Shown here in pieces: positions 1 through 6,851 of a stretch of 9,416 nucleotides of DNA. Source of the stretch: CAWUKT01 sp041565275 (lineage in GTDB: Bacteria; Bacteroidota; Bacteroidia; J057; JADKCL01). The stretch spans positions 1 through 9,416 of the forward strand of contig JBFGVE010000115.1 of NCBI GenBank assembly GCA_041565275.1, written 5' to 3'. The position numbers were made by a program, and so were the translations under genes. The notes beneath the pieces are model-generated. The model was not told the origin of the DNA, made no database searches, and worked only from the letters and a program-made list of their open reading frames with translations. Numbering within the stretch: the stretch's first letter is position 1; every line of letters starts with the position of its first letter.

Positions 1-212
1 GGTTGCGCCAGAACCTGAAAATTCGCTTTCAACTGAGAAATTTGATCTTCGAGAATAACCAAGAGATTGATATCAGTAAATTTGGCTACCTCGACGATTG
101 GGAATTCCTCTACGAACTACTGAAAGAGATCAATGATTTATTTAAACATTTATTTGACCATCCAGAGGTTATGACAGTGCACCGGATGCCATCCAGAACC
201 AACGAAAAGTAG
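1..212 (+). CDS. 3' end of an unrecognised protein (partial at the left edge)
   Basis: The frame is open to the left edge and ends with TAG at 210-212, so these roughly 70 codons are most likely the C-terminus of a longer gene; the TTG at position 3 is probably not its start. The visible piece is hydrophilic, rich in Leu, Phe, Asn and charged residues, and looks helical (a DDWEFLYELLKEINDLFKHL stretch near the middle). It has no membrane segment, no Cys pair and no catalytic motif I can name. A strong terminator follows 43 bp after the stop, which supports a real gene end here. I do not recognise the family and propose no function. Confidence 0.5.
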   Translation, partial: LRQNLKIRFQLRNLIFENNQEIDISKFGYLDDWEFLYELLKEINDLFKHLFDHPEVMTVHRMPSRTNEK

Positions 213-254
213 AAAGATTGGGTTGTGATTTGGGATAGGAAGTGACTAAAATAT

Positions 255-290
255 AAAAGCTCCCCCGGCGAAAAGCCGGGGGAGCTTTTT
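255..290. terminator. Strong intrinsic terminator, probably working in both directions
   Basis: A perfect 15-bp stem (255-269 pairs with 275-289) has a GC-rich core, CTCCCCCGGC, and a five-base GAAAA loop. It is flanked by A-tracts on the left and T-tracts on the right, so either strand would give a hairpin followed by U residues. It lies 43 bp after the stop of the plus-strand gene ending at 212 and must be that gene's terminator. It also isolates the gene at 832 from upstream readthrough. Confidence 0.93.
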
Positions 291-312
291 GGTTCTTTAA
301 AAGAACCAAAAA
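286..312. repeat. Second palindromic hairpin overlapping the terminator tail
   Basis: TTTTTGGTTCTT (286-297), a TAA loop and AAGAACCAAAAA (301-312) form a perfect 12-bp inverted repeat. Its left arm uses the T-tract of the preceding terminator, so the two hairpins share bases and could not both form fully. A third, weak 6-bp stem (AGGGTT 325-330 with AACCCT 335-340) follows. It could be a back-up terminator or a protected RNA 3' end. The inverted symmetry is directly visible; the role is inferred. Confidence 0.6.
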
Positions 313-831
313 GAACGATTCATCAGGGTTATCAAACCCTAGCAAAACTATGTCTAAAGCCAATTGCCATTGAAAGAACGAAATTTGTAGTCAATTTTAA
401 CTGAGTGTTTAGTGTCTCTCAGTTGCTACAATACAATTATAGCCTTCATTTTACTCCCACCAAATCTTTACTTCTGCAATTATTATATTTGACACATGTT
501 TTTTATCTCAAAAAATAGCTAATTATAACTTTAAAGCTTTATTATGCTTATAAATACATATGGCACCTGGTACAGTTTTTTTCTATTAAATACTCTTATT
601 AGACTAATAATTCACTCTCAACATTAAATCAAAGCTGTTCCTGACCTACCTGAAAATTGCCCACAGTCTACCTGATTAGGAATTCTCATTTCCACACAGT
701 GTCTCAATACGGAGGTGAATTACAATCCGTGGTCGGGGATCCTCCCTCTCCTTTGGTCCTAATATTTTTACTAACTTTAAAGTATCACATATCGCTCTCT
801 ATCTTCATCATTGAAACAAAACTACTTATAA
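313..831. other. AT-rich intergenic region without a supported gene
   Basis: About 520 bp between the hairpins and the start at 832 hold no convincing coding sequence. The only open frame of note (from about 657) starts with TTG, has unremarkable composition and overlaps the next gene out of frame. A match to the Bacteroidota -7 consensus TAnnTTTG occurs at 484-491 (TATATTTG), but no TTTG is seen at the expected -33 distance. CTACCTGA occurs twice (646-653 and 668-675). The region could hold a long 5' leader or a small RNA, but nothing visible proves either. Confidence 0.5.
752..779 (+). promoter_or_regulatory. Possible Bacteroidota-type promoter for the 832 gene
   Basis: TTTG at 752-755 is followed after 16 bp by TAACTTTA at 772-779, one base from the phylum's TAnnTTTG -7 box. 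Transcription would start about 45 bp before the ATG at 832. The spacing is shorter than the usual roughly 19 bp and the match is imperfect, so this is only a candidate. Confidence 0.25.
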
Positions 832-2370
832 ATGACCCCAAAACCCGATTTGTTTGATCTGATCCATTCTCTCACAAACACGGAGATCAACGCATTCCGG
901 AAAGAGGTGGGAAACCGGGCCGGAAAAAAGGTTTATTTGAAGGTTTTCGAAGCCATTCTGGAAATGGATGCCTATGATGAGGCTACCTTGAAGCGGATGT
1001 TCAAAGGGAAAAAGACACTGAATAACTTTTCAATCGCCAAGAGCAATCTTTACGAAAAGATTTTGGAGATCATGACGCAGATGCCACATCACCAGAATCT
1101 GGAGACAAAGTTTGATAAGTTTCGCCACCAGATTTCCATCCTTTTGAAAAGGAGCCTGTACAAGCAGGCGCTGCAACGGGTACGAAAGACCATTCGGATC
1201 GCGGAAAAACTGGAGTCATTTCGGATGCTACAAGACCTTTATGAATTGCACCGGGAGATTGCTCGCAATTATCTTCCTCCCAAGGACTATGTTAACCTCC
1301 ACAACGAAATCCGGGCCAAGGAGTCTTGGCTCCGCGAGATTAACTCTAATTTGCAGAGGTACAAAGAATTTTATGAAACGGCCAATATCGCTCCCTATTT
1401 CCGAAGGGAGATCAGAAAAGCTATGATTGGATCAATCCTGCGCCATTCCTTGATGCAAGACGAGTCCGAATGCCGCTCAATTTCGGCTTCTCTGTACTTT
1501 TTCCGCACCTGGAACTATCTCTATACCATTCAGGAACGGGACAGCGGCTGGCAATATTTTTCCGGTAAGATCATCCAGATCCTCACGGAAAACATGCACA
1601 TGCTTGCTGACCCCAGCGTCTTCCTCATTTATGTGAACACGCTCTTCGACTTTGGCTATAAATGTATATTTGAAGGGGAGATTTCAGATGCCTTGGATGC
1701 AACAGAAAAGCTCAAAGGTATCCAGAAATCTATCAAAACAGGCGAAAATGAAGCCTTGATCTTTAGCCGTTTCTGGAAGTTGAGAATGATGATCGCCAGA
1801 TTTGAACTCGATCAGGATGCTGGCATGGGTGCCATCAAGGAAATTCAGAATGGGCTCCGCCGCTTTAACGATAAATTATCCCGTCAGGATGAAATGGAAT
1901 TGGAATTTATGGTGGCGGTATTTCTGCTAACCATGGAACGTCCTTCGGAAGCGATCAACTGGATTCTTCGGCTTCGTGAACAAAGGGTTTCATCCAGCCG
2001 CCCTGACCTCCACTTCTACAGTTGGCTGCTCTTCCTCATTGCACACTTTAACCTTGGGCATTTCGATGTTGTAGAGCAACAATCTTCTGGTACACGCAAT
2101 TACCTCCGCGATAAGAAGGCCCTTGGGCCCCTGGAAAAGCTTACGCTTGATTTCTTCAAGCAAGTGATTAAGGCCAAGAATATGGCTGAAACCAGGGAGA
2201 TTATGGAGGGATTTGCCAATGACCTCGACTTGGTATTAGGTAACAAAAGGTATGGAACTCTTACTGAAAACTTCGATATCAAAAGCTGGATCAGATCTCG
2301 TTTAGAGGGAATTCCTTTGAATGAGTATTTGATAAAACGGGCCAAAAGTATCCCCGAAAGATCTTCCTGA
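832..2370 (+). CDS. Bacteroidota-type all-helical (TPR/solenoid-like) cytoplasmic protein of unknown function
   Basis: A 512-residue protein with an ATG start and TGA stop. There is no signal peptide and no membrane span. The N-terminus (LFDLIHSLTNTEINAFRKEV, followed by KKVYLKVFEAI and a KTLNNFSIAKSNLYEKIL stretch to about residue 80) matches the style of a lineage-expanded Bacteroidota family that I recall as hypothetical proteins. The rest is a run of amphipathic helices (for example around residues 100-130, 275-300 and 360-410) like an irregular TPR or alpha-solenoid, with no catalytic motif. Such proteins usually act as scaffolds or regulators, but nothing here identifies a partner. No clear Shine-Dalgarno precedes the start; the upstream A-rich ACAAAACTAC is typical of the phylum. 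The gene stands alone on the plus strand and converges with the metalloprotease gene. The reading frame is certain; the function is unknown. Confidence 0.9.
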   Translation: MTPKPDLFDLIHSLTNTEINAFRKEVGNRAGKKVYLKVFEAILEMDAYDEATLKRMFKGKKTLNNFSIAKSNLYEKILEIMTQMPHHQNLETKFDKFRHQISILLKRSLYKQALQRVRKTIRIAEKLESFRMLQDLYELHREIARNYLPPKDYVNLHNEIRAKESWLREINSNLQRYKEFYETANIAPYFRREIRKAMIGSILRHSLMQDESECRSISASLYFFRTWNYLYTIQERDSGWQYFSGKIIQILTENMHMLADPSVFLIYVNTLFDFGYKCIFEGEISDALDATEKLKGIQKSIKTGENEALIFSRFWKLRMMIARFELDQDAGMGAIKEIQNGLRRFNDKLSRQDEMELEFMVAVFLLTMERPSEAINWILRLREQRVSSSRPDLHFYSWLLFLIAHFNLGHFDVVEQQSSGTRNYLRDKKALGPLEKLTLDFFKQVIKAKNMAETREIMEGFANDLDLVLGNKRYGTLTENFDIKSWIRSRLEGIPLNEYLIKRAKSIPERSS

Positions 2371-2373
2371 AAT

Positions 2374-3000
2374 TTAGGTTTCCCTCGTATTCAAGATCCT
2401 ACGGCTGCGAAGCAGGATATCGCGACTTACCCGATTTTTGGTATGCGCGATCTTGGAGATCTCTTCCGGTCCTAGGTAGAGCTTACTGATCTTATCTTTG
2501 TAAGATTGGGACAAGTCAGAATGATTTAGGATATATGTTTTGGTAACTCCAATGAACTTATCCAAGCCCGCCTCAATGGCATAAATATCTGCAGCACGCT
2601 CAGCTTTTTTGATATGCAGTCCGGAAAAAAGATATTTGATCCCGAACAGGATCATCTGAAAAGTTGACCGGTGGCAGTAATCCTTGATATGCCCCAATTC
2701 ATGGGCCAACCACCCGATAAGCACATCCCTGGGAAATTCCTCGATATCCAGCGTCTTACCTTCTTCCAATACAAACCTCCTACTCATAATGATGACGTAC
2801 CGTCGCCTCTTTTTCGGGAGAAATAAGGTCCATACTTGTGGCTGAGCCAGCATGAAGGACTTCTTAAACCGCCTGCGAAACCGAAACTCTATATGAGTAT
2901 TTTCAAGTTTAGGAAAGTGCCGGAGACAGAAGACTGCTTCTTCCCGGATAGATTCGGGGATAATTTTATTCTCCAGAGATATGTTCTCATTCGGACTCAA
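2374..3000 (-). CDS. Small HELGH zinc metalloprotease, M48-like
   Basis: A 208-residue protein with the gluzincin motif HELGH at residues 100-104 (H100, E101, H104) and a downstream ERAAD at 134-138. In M48-type peptidases the corresponding Glu is the third zinc ligand. The segment between (about 115-128, FQMILFGIKYLFSG) is hydrophobic and could touch or enter the membrane. There is no signal peptide. The N-terminal 90 residues are strongly basic in the middle (RFRRRFKK, PKKRRRYV). The start taken is TTG at 3000-2998, because an in-frame stop (3012-3010) lies four codons upstream and the first in-frame ATG (residue 50) would remove folded-looking sequence. A six-codon ATG minigene (3023-3003, MPATEE) ends two bases before the TTG. 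It lies 64 bp downstream of arsS and may be co-transcribed. Peptidase type is well supported; the substrate is unknown. Confidence 0.8.
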   Translation of the reverse strand: MSPNENISLENKIIPESIREEAVFCLRHFPKLENTHIEFRFRRRFKKSFMLAQPQVWTLFLPKKRRRYVIIMSRRFVLEEGKTLDIEEFPRDVLIGWLAHELGHIKDYCHRSTFQMILFGIKYLFSGLHIKKAERAADIYAIEAGLDKFIGVTKTYILNHSDLSQSYKDKISKLYLGPEEISKIAHTKNRVSRDILLRSRRILNTRET

Positions 3001-3064
3001 GTCTATTCTTCAGTTGCAGGCATAAACCAATTGTAAGCATAAATCAAATTCCCTAAGTAATGGT

Positions 3065-4117
3065 TCAAGTGACTTCACCGCCACAGCTGGAACCGGCTCC
3101 TGCAGTACAGCCATAACAGTGCTGGTTAACGATGATTTCCCGGTTGACCAGTTCTTCGGCGTTGAAATCTGAGATATGATTTGCCTTAGCTTTGACTTTC
3201 AGGTCAAGCATCTGGTTGAAATCGCAATCAAAAAGGAAACCGTCCCATCCTATGGAAATCGTATTTCTACACATTACGTTGCTGGCTGCTGCAGGATTGA
3301 ATGAATTCACCAATTCTTCCATGTAACTTTCATAGTTGCCAGAAGCGATCAGGTAGTCCAAAAACCGGCTAATGGGCAAATTGGTGATCGCGTACAATTG
3401 ATTAAATTCGATGTCAAAGTCACGCAGAAGTGCCACCTTAAACTGGCGCTCCAGGCTTTTCTGGTCTCCTGGAAGCATTGCGCCATTAGGATTAAATACC
3501 AGATTGAGTACAAGGCCAGTGCCTTCTTTGCCATACCCAACCGCATTCAACATCTTCAGCGCTTTGATAGATCGGTCAAAAACACCGTCCCCACGCTGTC
3601 GATCCGTTCCCCTAGACTTGTAGGAAGGAAGTGAAGAAACGATCTCCACCTGGTGTGATTTGAAGAATTCCGGGAGGTCATGGTATTTTTTATTGGCGAC
3701 AATGATGGTCAGGTTACAGCGTACGATCACGTGTTTGCCCAGCTTCCTGATCTCTTCGACAAACCACCTGAAGTTAGGATTCATCTCTGGCGCTCCTCCT
3801 GTCAGGTCAACGGTTTTAAAATCAGTCCTGGCAAGCACATCGATACATTGCTGCATTGTATCCTTGGTCATGATCTCTTTGCGATCTGGCCCGGCATCCA
3901 CATGACAGTGCTTGCACACCTGGTTGCACATTTTTCCTACATTCACTTGGAAAATATCCAATAGAGTAGGCCGAAAAGGATACAATCCTATTTCTGCCAA
4001 TTTATCAGAGAACGCAGGGAAATTCGCTCTGTTCTCCAACTCGTGGATTTGCTTTGCAGTGCTGTTGAGATCATGCCCACGTGATTTAAGTGACTTTGTC
4101 GCTATTGTTGTACCCAT
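3065..4117 (-). CDS. arsS: Arsenosugar biosynthesis radical SAM protein ArsS
   Basis: A 350-residue radical SAM enzyme with a Cys-rich C-terminal (DUF3641-type) domain. The [4Fe-4S] motif CNQVCKHC places C64, C68 and C71; TGGAPEMNP (from residue 106) is the glycine-rich SAM-binding segment. The C-terminal domain carries C293, C308 (in CRNTISIGWDGFLFDC), C334, C337 and C345, ending CYGCTAGAGSSCGG, a signature of this family. In studied ArsS, the 5'-deoxyadenosyl group of SAM is joined to dimethylarsenite, giving 5'-deoxy-5'-dimethylarsinoyl-adenosine, a precursor of arsenosugars. The family includes selenoproteins; this copy uses Cys only. It starts with ATG and ends with TGA. It lies 122 bp downstream of the AhpD-like partner gene, with a tandem repeat in the gap. 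ArsM, the usual substrate supplier, is not visible here. The enzyme should be cytoplasmic and oxygen-sensitive. Confidence 0.95.
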   Translation of the reverse strand: MGTTIATKSLKSRGHDLNSTAKQIHELENRANFPAFSDKLAEIGLYPFRPTLLDIFQVNVGKMCNQVCKHCHVDAGPDRKEIMTKDTMQQCIDVLARTDFKTVDLTGGAPEMNPNFRWFVEEIRKLGKHVIVRCNLTIIVANKKYHDLPEFFKSHQVEIVSSLPSYKSRGTDRQRGDGVFDRSIKALKMLNAVGYGKEGTGLVLNLVFNPNGAMLPGDQKSLERQFKVALLRDFDIEFNQLYAITNLPISRFLDYLIASGNYESYMEELVNSFNPAAASNVMCRNTISIGWDGFLFDCDFNQMLDLKVKAKANHISDFNAEELVNREIIVNQHCYGCTAGAGSSCGGEVT

Positions 4118-4124
4118 GTTCTTT

Positions 4125-4180
4125 GTTACCTGATTTAGACCAGCAGACCGCTATTACCCGGTTTAGACCAGCAGACCGCT
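4125..4180. repeat. Two-copy 28-bp tandem repeat in the arsS leader
   Basis: Unit 1 (4125-4152) and unit 2 (4153-4180) abut exactly and differ at three of 28 positions. They share an unbroken 19-bp core, TTTAGACCAGCAGACCGCT (4134-4152 and 4162-4180). The repeat starts 7 bp upstream of the arsS ATG, so on the transcribed strand it sits in the translation-initiation leader. The unit starts GTTACC and ATTACCCGG also nearly mirror CCCGGTAATGGTAAC at 4226-4240, which runs into the end of the AhpD-like gene, so the leader could fold back on itself. An operator or RNA-structural role is possible but unproven; a recent slippage duplication is the simple alternative. Confidence 0.9.
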
Positions 4181-4239
4181 GCAAGTATTTCAGCCATTTA
4201 GGGAATTCTTCCATAAATAGAGTATCCCGGTAATGGTAA

Positions 4240-4575
4240 CTACATCAGCAATTCGTTTGCTTTGTTCATCATCTGCACTCCATGTACGAGGGAAGCTCCA
4301 CCCCGGATAGCGGCAGCTACGTGAACTGCTTCCATTAACTCCCCTTCCTCACAACCCATCTTAAGCGTATCTTGTGTAAAAGCATCTATGCAATAAGGAC
4401 ATTGAACTGCGTGCGCTACAGCCAGGGCAATCAACGACTTTTCACGCTTGGTCAACGCCCCGTCTGTAAATACTTCTCCATACCAATCAAAGAATTTCGC
4501 TGCTAACTTAGGTTCAAAATCTTTGATGTCTCCGAATTTTCCCAGATCTTTTGGGTCGTAATATGTGTCTTTCAT
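4240..4575 (-). CDS. Arsenosugar-associated AhpD/CMD-family peroxidase-like protein
   Basis: A 111-residue single-domain protein of the AhpD/carboxymuconolactone decarboxylase fold. The core motif is E45, H55, then C59-P-Y-C62, matching the Glu/His/CxxC redox centre of AhpD-like enzymes. The residue four after the second Cys is Phe66 instead of the His found in classical AhpD. A further Cys (C75) follows in MGCEEGELMEAVHVAAAIRGG. Proteins of this type are regularly encoded beside arsS and are annotated as arsenosugar biosynthesis-associated. The actual reaction is not established; a thiol-redox role on arsenic species or for the radical SAM enzyme is inferred. It starts with ATG at 4575, 59 bp after the methyltransferase stop, and ends with TAG. 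It is 122 bp upstream of arsS and probably on the same transcript. Confidence 0.93.
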   Translation of the reverse strand: MKDTYYDPKDLGKFGDIKDFEPKLAAKFFDWYGEVFTDGALTKREKSLIALAVAHAVQCPYCIDAFTQDTLKMGCEEGELMEAVHVAAAIRGGASLVHGVQMMNKANELLM

Positions 4576-4592
4576 AGAGTTATTGGTAAACC

Positions 4593-4627
4593 TAAAGTTA
4601 AGGAAATTTCACTGATAAAAAGCCAAA
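4593..4627 (-). promoter_or_regulatory. Possible promoter for the AhpD-like/arsS pair
   Basis: On the minus strand TTTG (4627-4624) and TAACTTTA (4600-4593) resemble the Bacteroidota -33 and -7 boxes, 23 bp apart, with the -7 box 17 bp before the ATG at 4575. The TAACTTTA string is the same as in the candidate promoter before the 832 gene. The spacing is longer than usual and the TTTG match is poor evidence alone. If real, it would let the arsenosugar genes be expressed independently of the glycan genes. Confidence 0.25.
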
Positions 4628-4634
4628 ACCCTGA

Positions 4635-5345
4635 TCAGCGCTGAACCTTCATCCGCACCCCATTCTCCAGTGCAGGCAGTTGCTTGAACTCAAAGATATA
4701 GTTCCACTCCCATCTCCTCCTCTTCGAGCGATCAATCTCTTCCATCTGCCAGCCCCGCTCAGCTCCAAGGGCTGCTATTCGGTCCAGTTCACAATCCTCG
4801 GAGAGAACCATCAAAACCCTTGAGCCTGAGTGTACATAGCCAGACATGGTGCGAAACAACTTTTGAAAATACTCAAACTCCGGGCCACAATACCAAGCAT
4901 GTCCGGCTTCATCGGTGGGAGTTCCGGGATAATAGGGAGGATTGATGAAGATCAGGTCGAATTGCTGAGGTGGGATCTTATCAAACTGGTCAGACCAAAG
5001 CACCTTCATATCCACTTGGTTGCGTACTGCATTTTCACGCAAATTGTCAATTGCAAGACTACTGATGTCTGATGCTGTCATATCGGCCCCGGCCCGCGCA
5101 CACCAGGAAGAGATCAACCCACTTCCTGCCCCCAATTCCAAACAAGACTTACCGGCCAGAGGTAATTCCTTGATAAACTCCAGAAAATACCGGGTACTCA
5201 AATACATGCCGGGATGAAAGACCCCAGGGTTGATCATCATATCAAGGCCATCGTGGCGGTACCGTCGTGGTTTACGAAGGTAAAACCGGACCAAAGGCGG
5301 CAGGAGCCGGTTGAGGAATGGACTGAGCAGAGACCGTAATCGCAT
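4635..5345 (-). CDS. Class I SAM-dependent methyltransferase with NPPY motif (HemK/PrmC-like core)
   Basis: A 236-residue Rossmann-fold methyltransferase. Motif I is LELGAGSG (residues 69-76), the acidic post-II position lies in ASDIS (91-95), and motif IV is NPPY (135-138). NPPY is typical of enzymes that methylate planar nitrogens, such as PrmC/HemK on glutamine or adenine-N6 methyltransferases. The basic N-terminus (about residues 1-30, LRKPRRYRHDGL) could bind nucleic acid or membrane. It is too short for full PrmC, which has an extra helical domain, and the neighbours do not include prfA, so the substrate cannot be called. Its ATG overlaps the stop of the radical SAM gene by one base (TAATG), implying translational coupling and a shared pathway. 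Fold assignment is secure; a role in modifying the glycan or the radical SAM product is inference. Confidence 0.87.
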   Translation of the reverse strand: MRLRSLLSPFLNRLLPPLVRFYLRKPRRYRHDGLDMMINPGVFHPGMYLSTRYFLEFIKELPLAGKSCLELGAGSGLISSWCARAGADMTASDISSLAIDNLRENAVRNQVDMKVLWSDQFDKIPPQQFDLIFINPPYYPGTPTDEAGHAWYCGPEFEYFQKLFRTMSGYVHSGSRVLMVLSEDCELDRIAALGAERGWQMEEIDRSKRRRWEWNYIFEFKQLPALENGVRMKVQR

Positions 5346-6847
5346 TACATCCCCTCTACCTCAGGTTTGCGGTACTTCAACCAGAACTTCTGGAGAACTT
5401 TCAATTCATAGGGTTTCCAGTAGAGTCCGAACTTATAGCGTACTGAGCTGAAAGCACGTATGGTGCGGCGTTGAAAATTGGACAGTTTTAAATCAGAACG
5501 GGTAGGATAATAACCATTGAGCACCGTCTCAAAGTTGCGGATCTTATCAACCATCCTCGGGGTGAGCCAGGGGGTTAGTGGATTCCTGCGCAGATCAAAG
5601 TTCTCCCAGACCGGAGAAACCCATTCTTCCAAACTATCCGGAAAGGCAAACCCGGCATCGGTGATCTGTTGGTACAAATCGGAACCTTCAGTCGGGACCG
5701 GGCTGTAGACATATATGATAATCTCCGTATCGGGGTTGATCTCTTTGATCTCACGGATGAAAGAGATATCGTCGTCTATTTGCCTCATTACCTGTCCGGG
5801 ATCATCACCGGGCAACCCAAGGACAAAAGAGTATTCAGGAATGATATCAAAGCGTTTCAAACGGGCAGCAAATGACTTGATCTGCTCTGCCGTTTGAGTT
5901 CCTCCTTTATCCATTTTTTCCAAGACTTCATCGCTACCAGTTTCAGCTCCGAAAAAGATCATGCGGCAACCAGCTTCTCTCAGCAGTTCCAGGTCCTCAT
6001 CAGTGTATTTGTCAACTGTATCAATTCGCCCCTCTCCCCACCAATTCATCTTATGGTCTTTGACCAGTCCTGCAAATTCTAAAGTACGCTTGCGCGAAAC
6101 AAAGAAATTATTGTCGTGGAATTCGATTGCATCTCCCCCGTATTTTCCCTTCAGGTACATGATATCTTCGAATATTCCCTTGGCTGATTTACCTTTCCAG
6201 CGTGCATTGTAAATGGGAACCACCGCACAAAAGGAGCAGGTAAACGGGCAGCCAAAGCTGGAATGGTAGGCAATGGTCCGTTGCCCAAGAAAAGTCCTGC
6301 CCAGATAGCCCTTCATCGAATAGAGTTCATCCAGTTTGTCATAAGGTAATCTGGGAAGCTTATCCATGTTGGGGAGTCCCTCTCGCGGAGTACGAATAAA
6401 CCGCTCTCCTTCCTTAAAGATCAAATTTCGAATGTTGTGAAGAGTTTGCCCATTCTCCAATGCATCCAGCAGGGATGGGAAGGCAGTGTCACCGGGACCG
6501 TCCACGATGTAGTCAACGTAAGGTGAGTTGAGAACAGACTTGTATTGGTTGGAGGGAAAATAGCCTCCCCATATATTGACAACGTCAGGGAATTGTTCGC
6601 GGATCACCTTGGCAATTGGCACAACTTGCTGCAATTGAGGGCCGGGCATCACCGTGGATCCCAAATATTTGTATTTCCCGGATTTCAGATAGGCAGTGAT
6701 CTTTCGAAGGGGATCCTCTTCCCGGTTTCCGTCTACAATGGTCCATCCTCGTTTCCCATCAATAGACGCAGCCACCTGTAGCACGGAATTTGGTATCCTG
6801 GCTTTGTATTTTGCAGCACGAGGGTTGAACAAGAGGACTCCATTCAT
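5345..6847 (-). CDS. B12-binding-domain radical SAM protein of unassigned substrate
   Basis: A 500-residue protein. The N-terminal 150 residues look like a cobalamin-binding Rossmann domain (VLLFNPR at the start, STVMPGPQLQQVVPIAKVIRE, NIWGGYFPS, VDGPGDTAFPSLL). The radical SAM core follows with C200, C204 and C207 in CPFTCSFC, plus EFHDNNF, GEGRIDTV, GAETGSDEVLEKMDKG and SFVLGLPGDDP, typical of the BchE-like class B group. The DxHxxG cobalamin-ligand motif is absent and GGYFPS replaces the common GGxHPS, so cobalamin would bind without a lower His ligand, or not at all. The roughly 100-residue C-terminus is basic and aromatic. Family members methylate or rearrange unactivated carbons or phosphorus in lipids, antibiotics and pigments. 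Four bases separate its ATG from the flippase stop, and it overlaps the methyltransferase. Substrate unknown. Confidence 0.92.
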   Translation of the reverse strand: MNGVLLFNPRAAKYKARIPNSVLQVAASIDGKRGWTIVDGNREEDPLRKITAYLKSGKYKYLGSTVMPGPQLQQVVPIAKVIREQFPDVVNIWGGYFPSNQYKSVLNSPYVDYIVDGPGDTAFPSLLDALENGQTLHNIRNLIFKEGERFIRTPREGLPNMDKLPRLPYDKLDELYSMKGYLGRTFLGQRTIAYHSSFGCPFTCSFCAVVPIYNARWKGKSAKGIFEDIMYLKGKYGGDAIEFHDNNFFVSRKRTLEFAGLVKDHKMNWWGEGRIDTVDKYTDEDLELLREAGCRMIFFGAETGSDEVLEKMDKGGTQTAEQIKSFAARLKRFDIIPEYSFVLGLPGDDPGQVMRQIDDDISFIREIKEINPDTEIIIYVYSPVPTEGSDLYQQITDAGFAFPDSLEEWVSPVWENFDLRRNPLTPWLTPRMVDKIRNFETVLNGYYPTRSDLKLSNFQRRTIRAFSSVRYKFGLYWKPYELKVLQKFWLKYRKPEVEGM

Positions 6848-6851
6848 GGCC

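Noticed and set aside
484..491. TATATTTG as a -7 promoter box.
   Set aside because: It fits TAnnTTTG, but no -33 TTTG lies at a suitable distance and it would leave a leader of over 300 bases; such matches are frequent in AT-rich sequence.
657..857. Open frame of 66 codons in the AT-rich gap.
   Set aside because: It starts with TTG, has low-complexity hydrophobic composition, overlaps the well-supported gene at 832 out of frame and shows no recognisable motif.
3020..3050. Near-direct repeat GCATAAACCAATT / GCATAAATCAAAT between arsS and the metalloprotease gene.
   Set aside because: It is short, imperfect and AT-rich, so chance is a sufficient explanation.
3055..3070. Possible selenocysteine at the arsS TGA, since the family contains selenoproteins.
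   Set aside because: Reading through the TGA adds only three codons (TIT) before TAG, the family's Cys-rich C-terminus is already complete with Cys, and no obvious SECIS-like hairpin follows.
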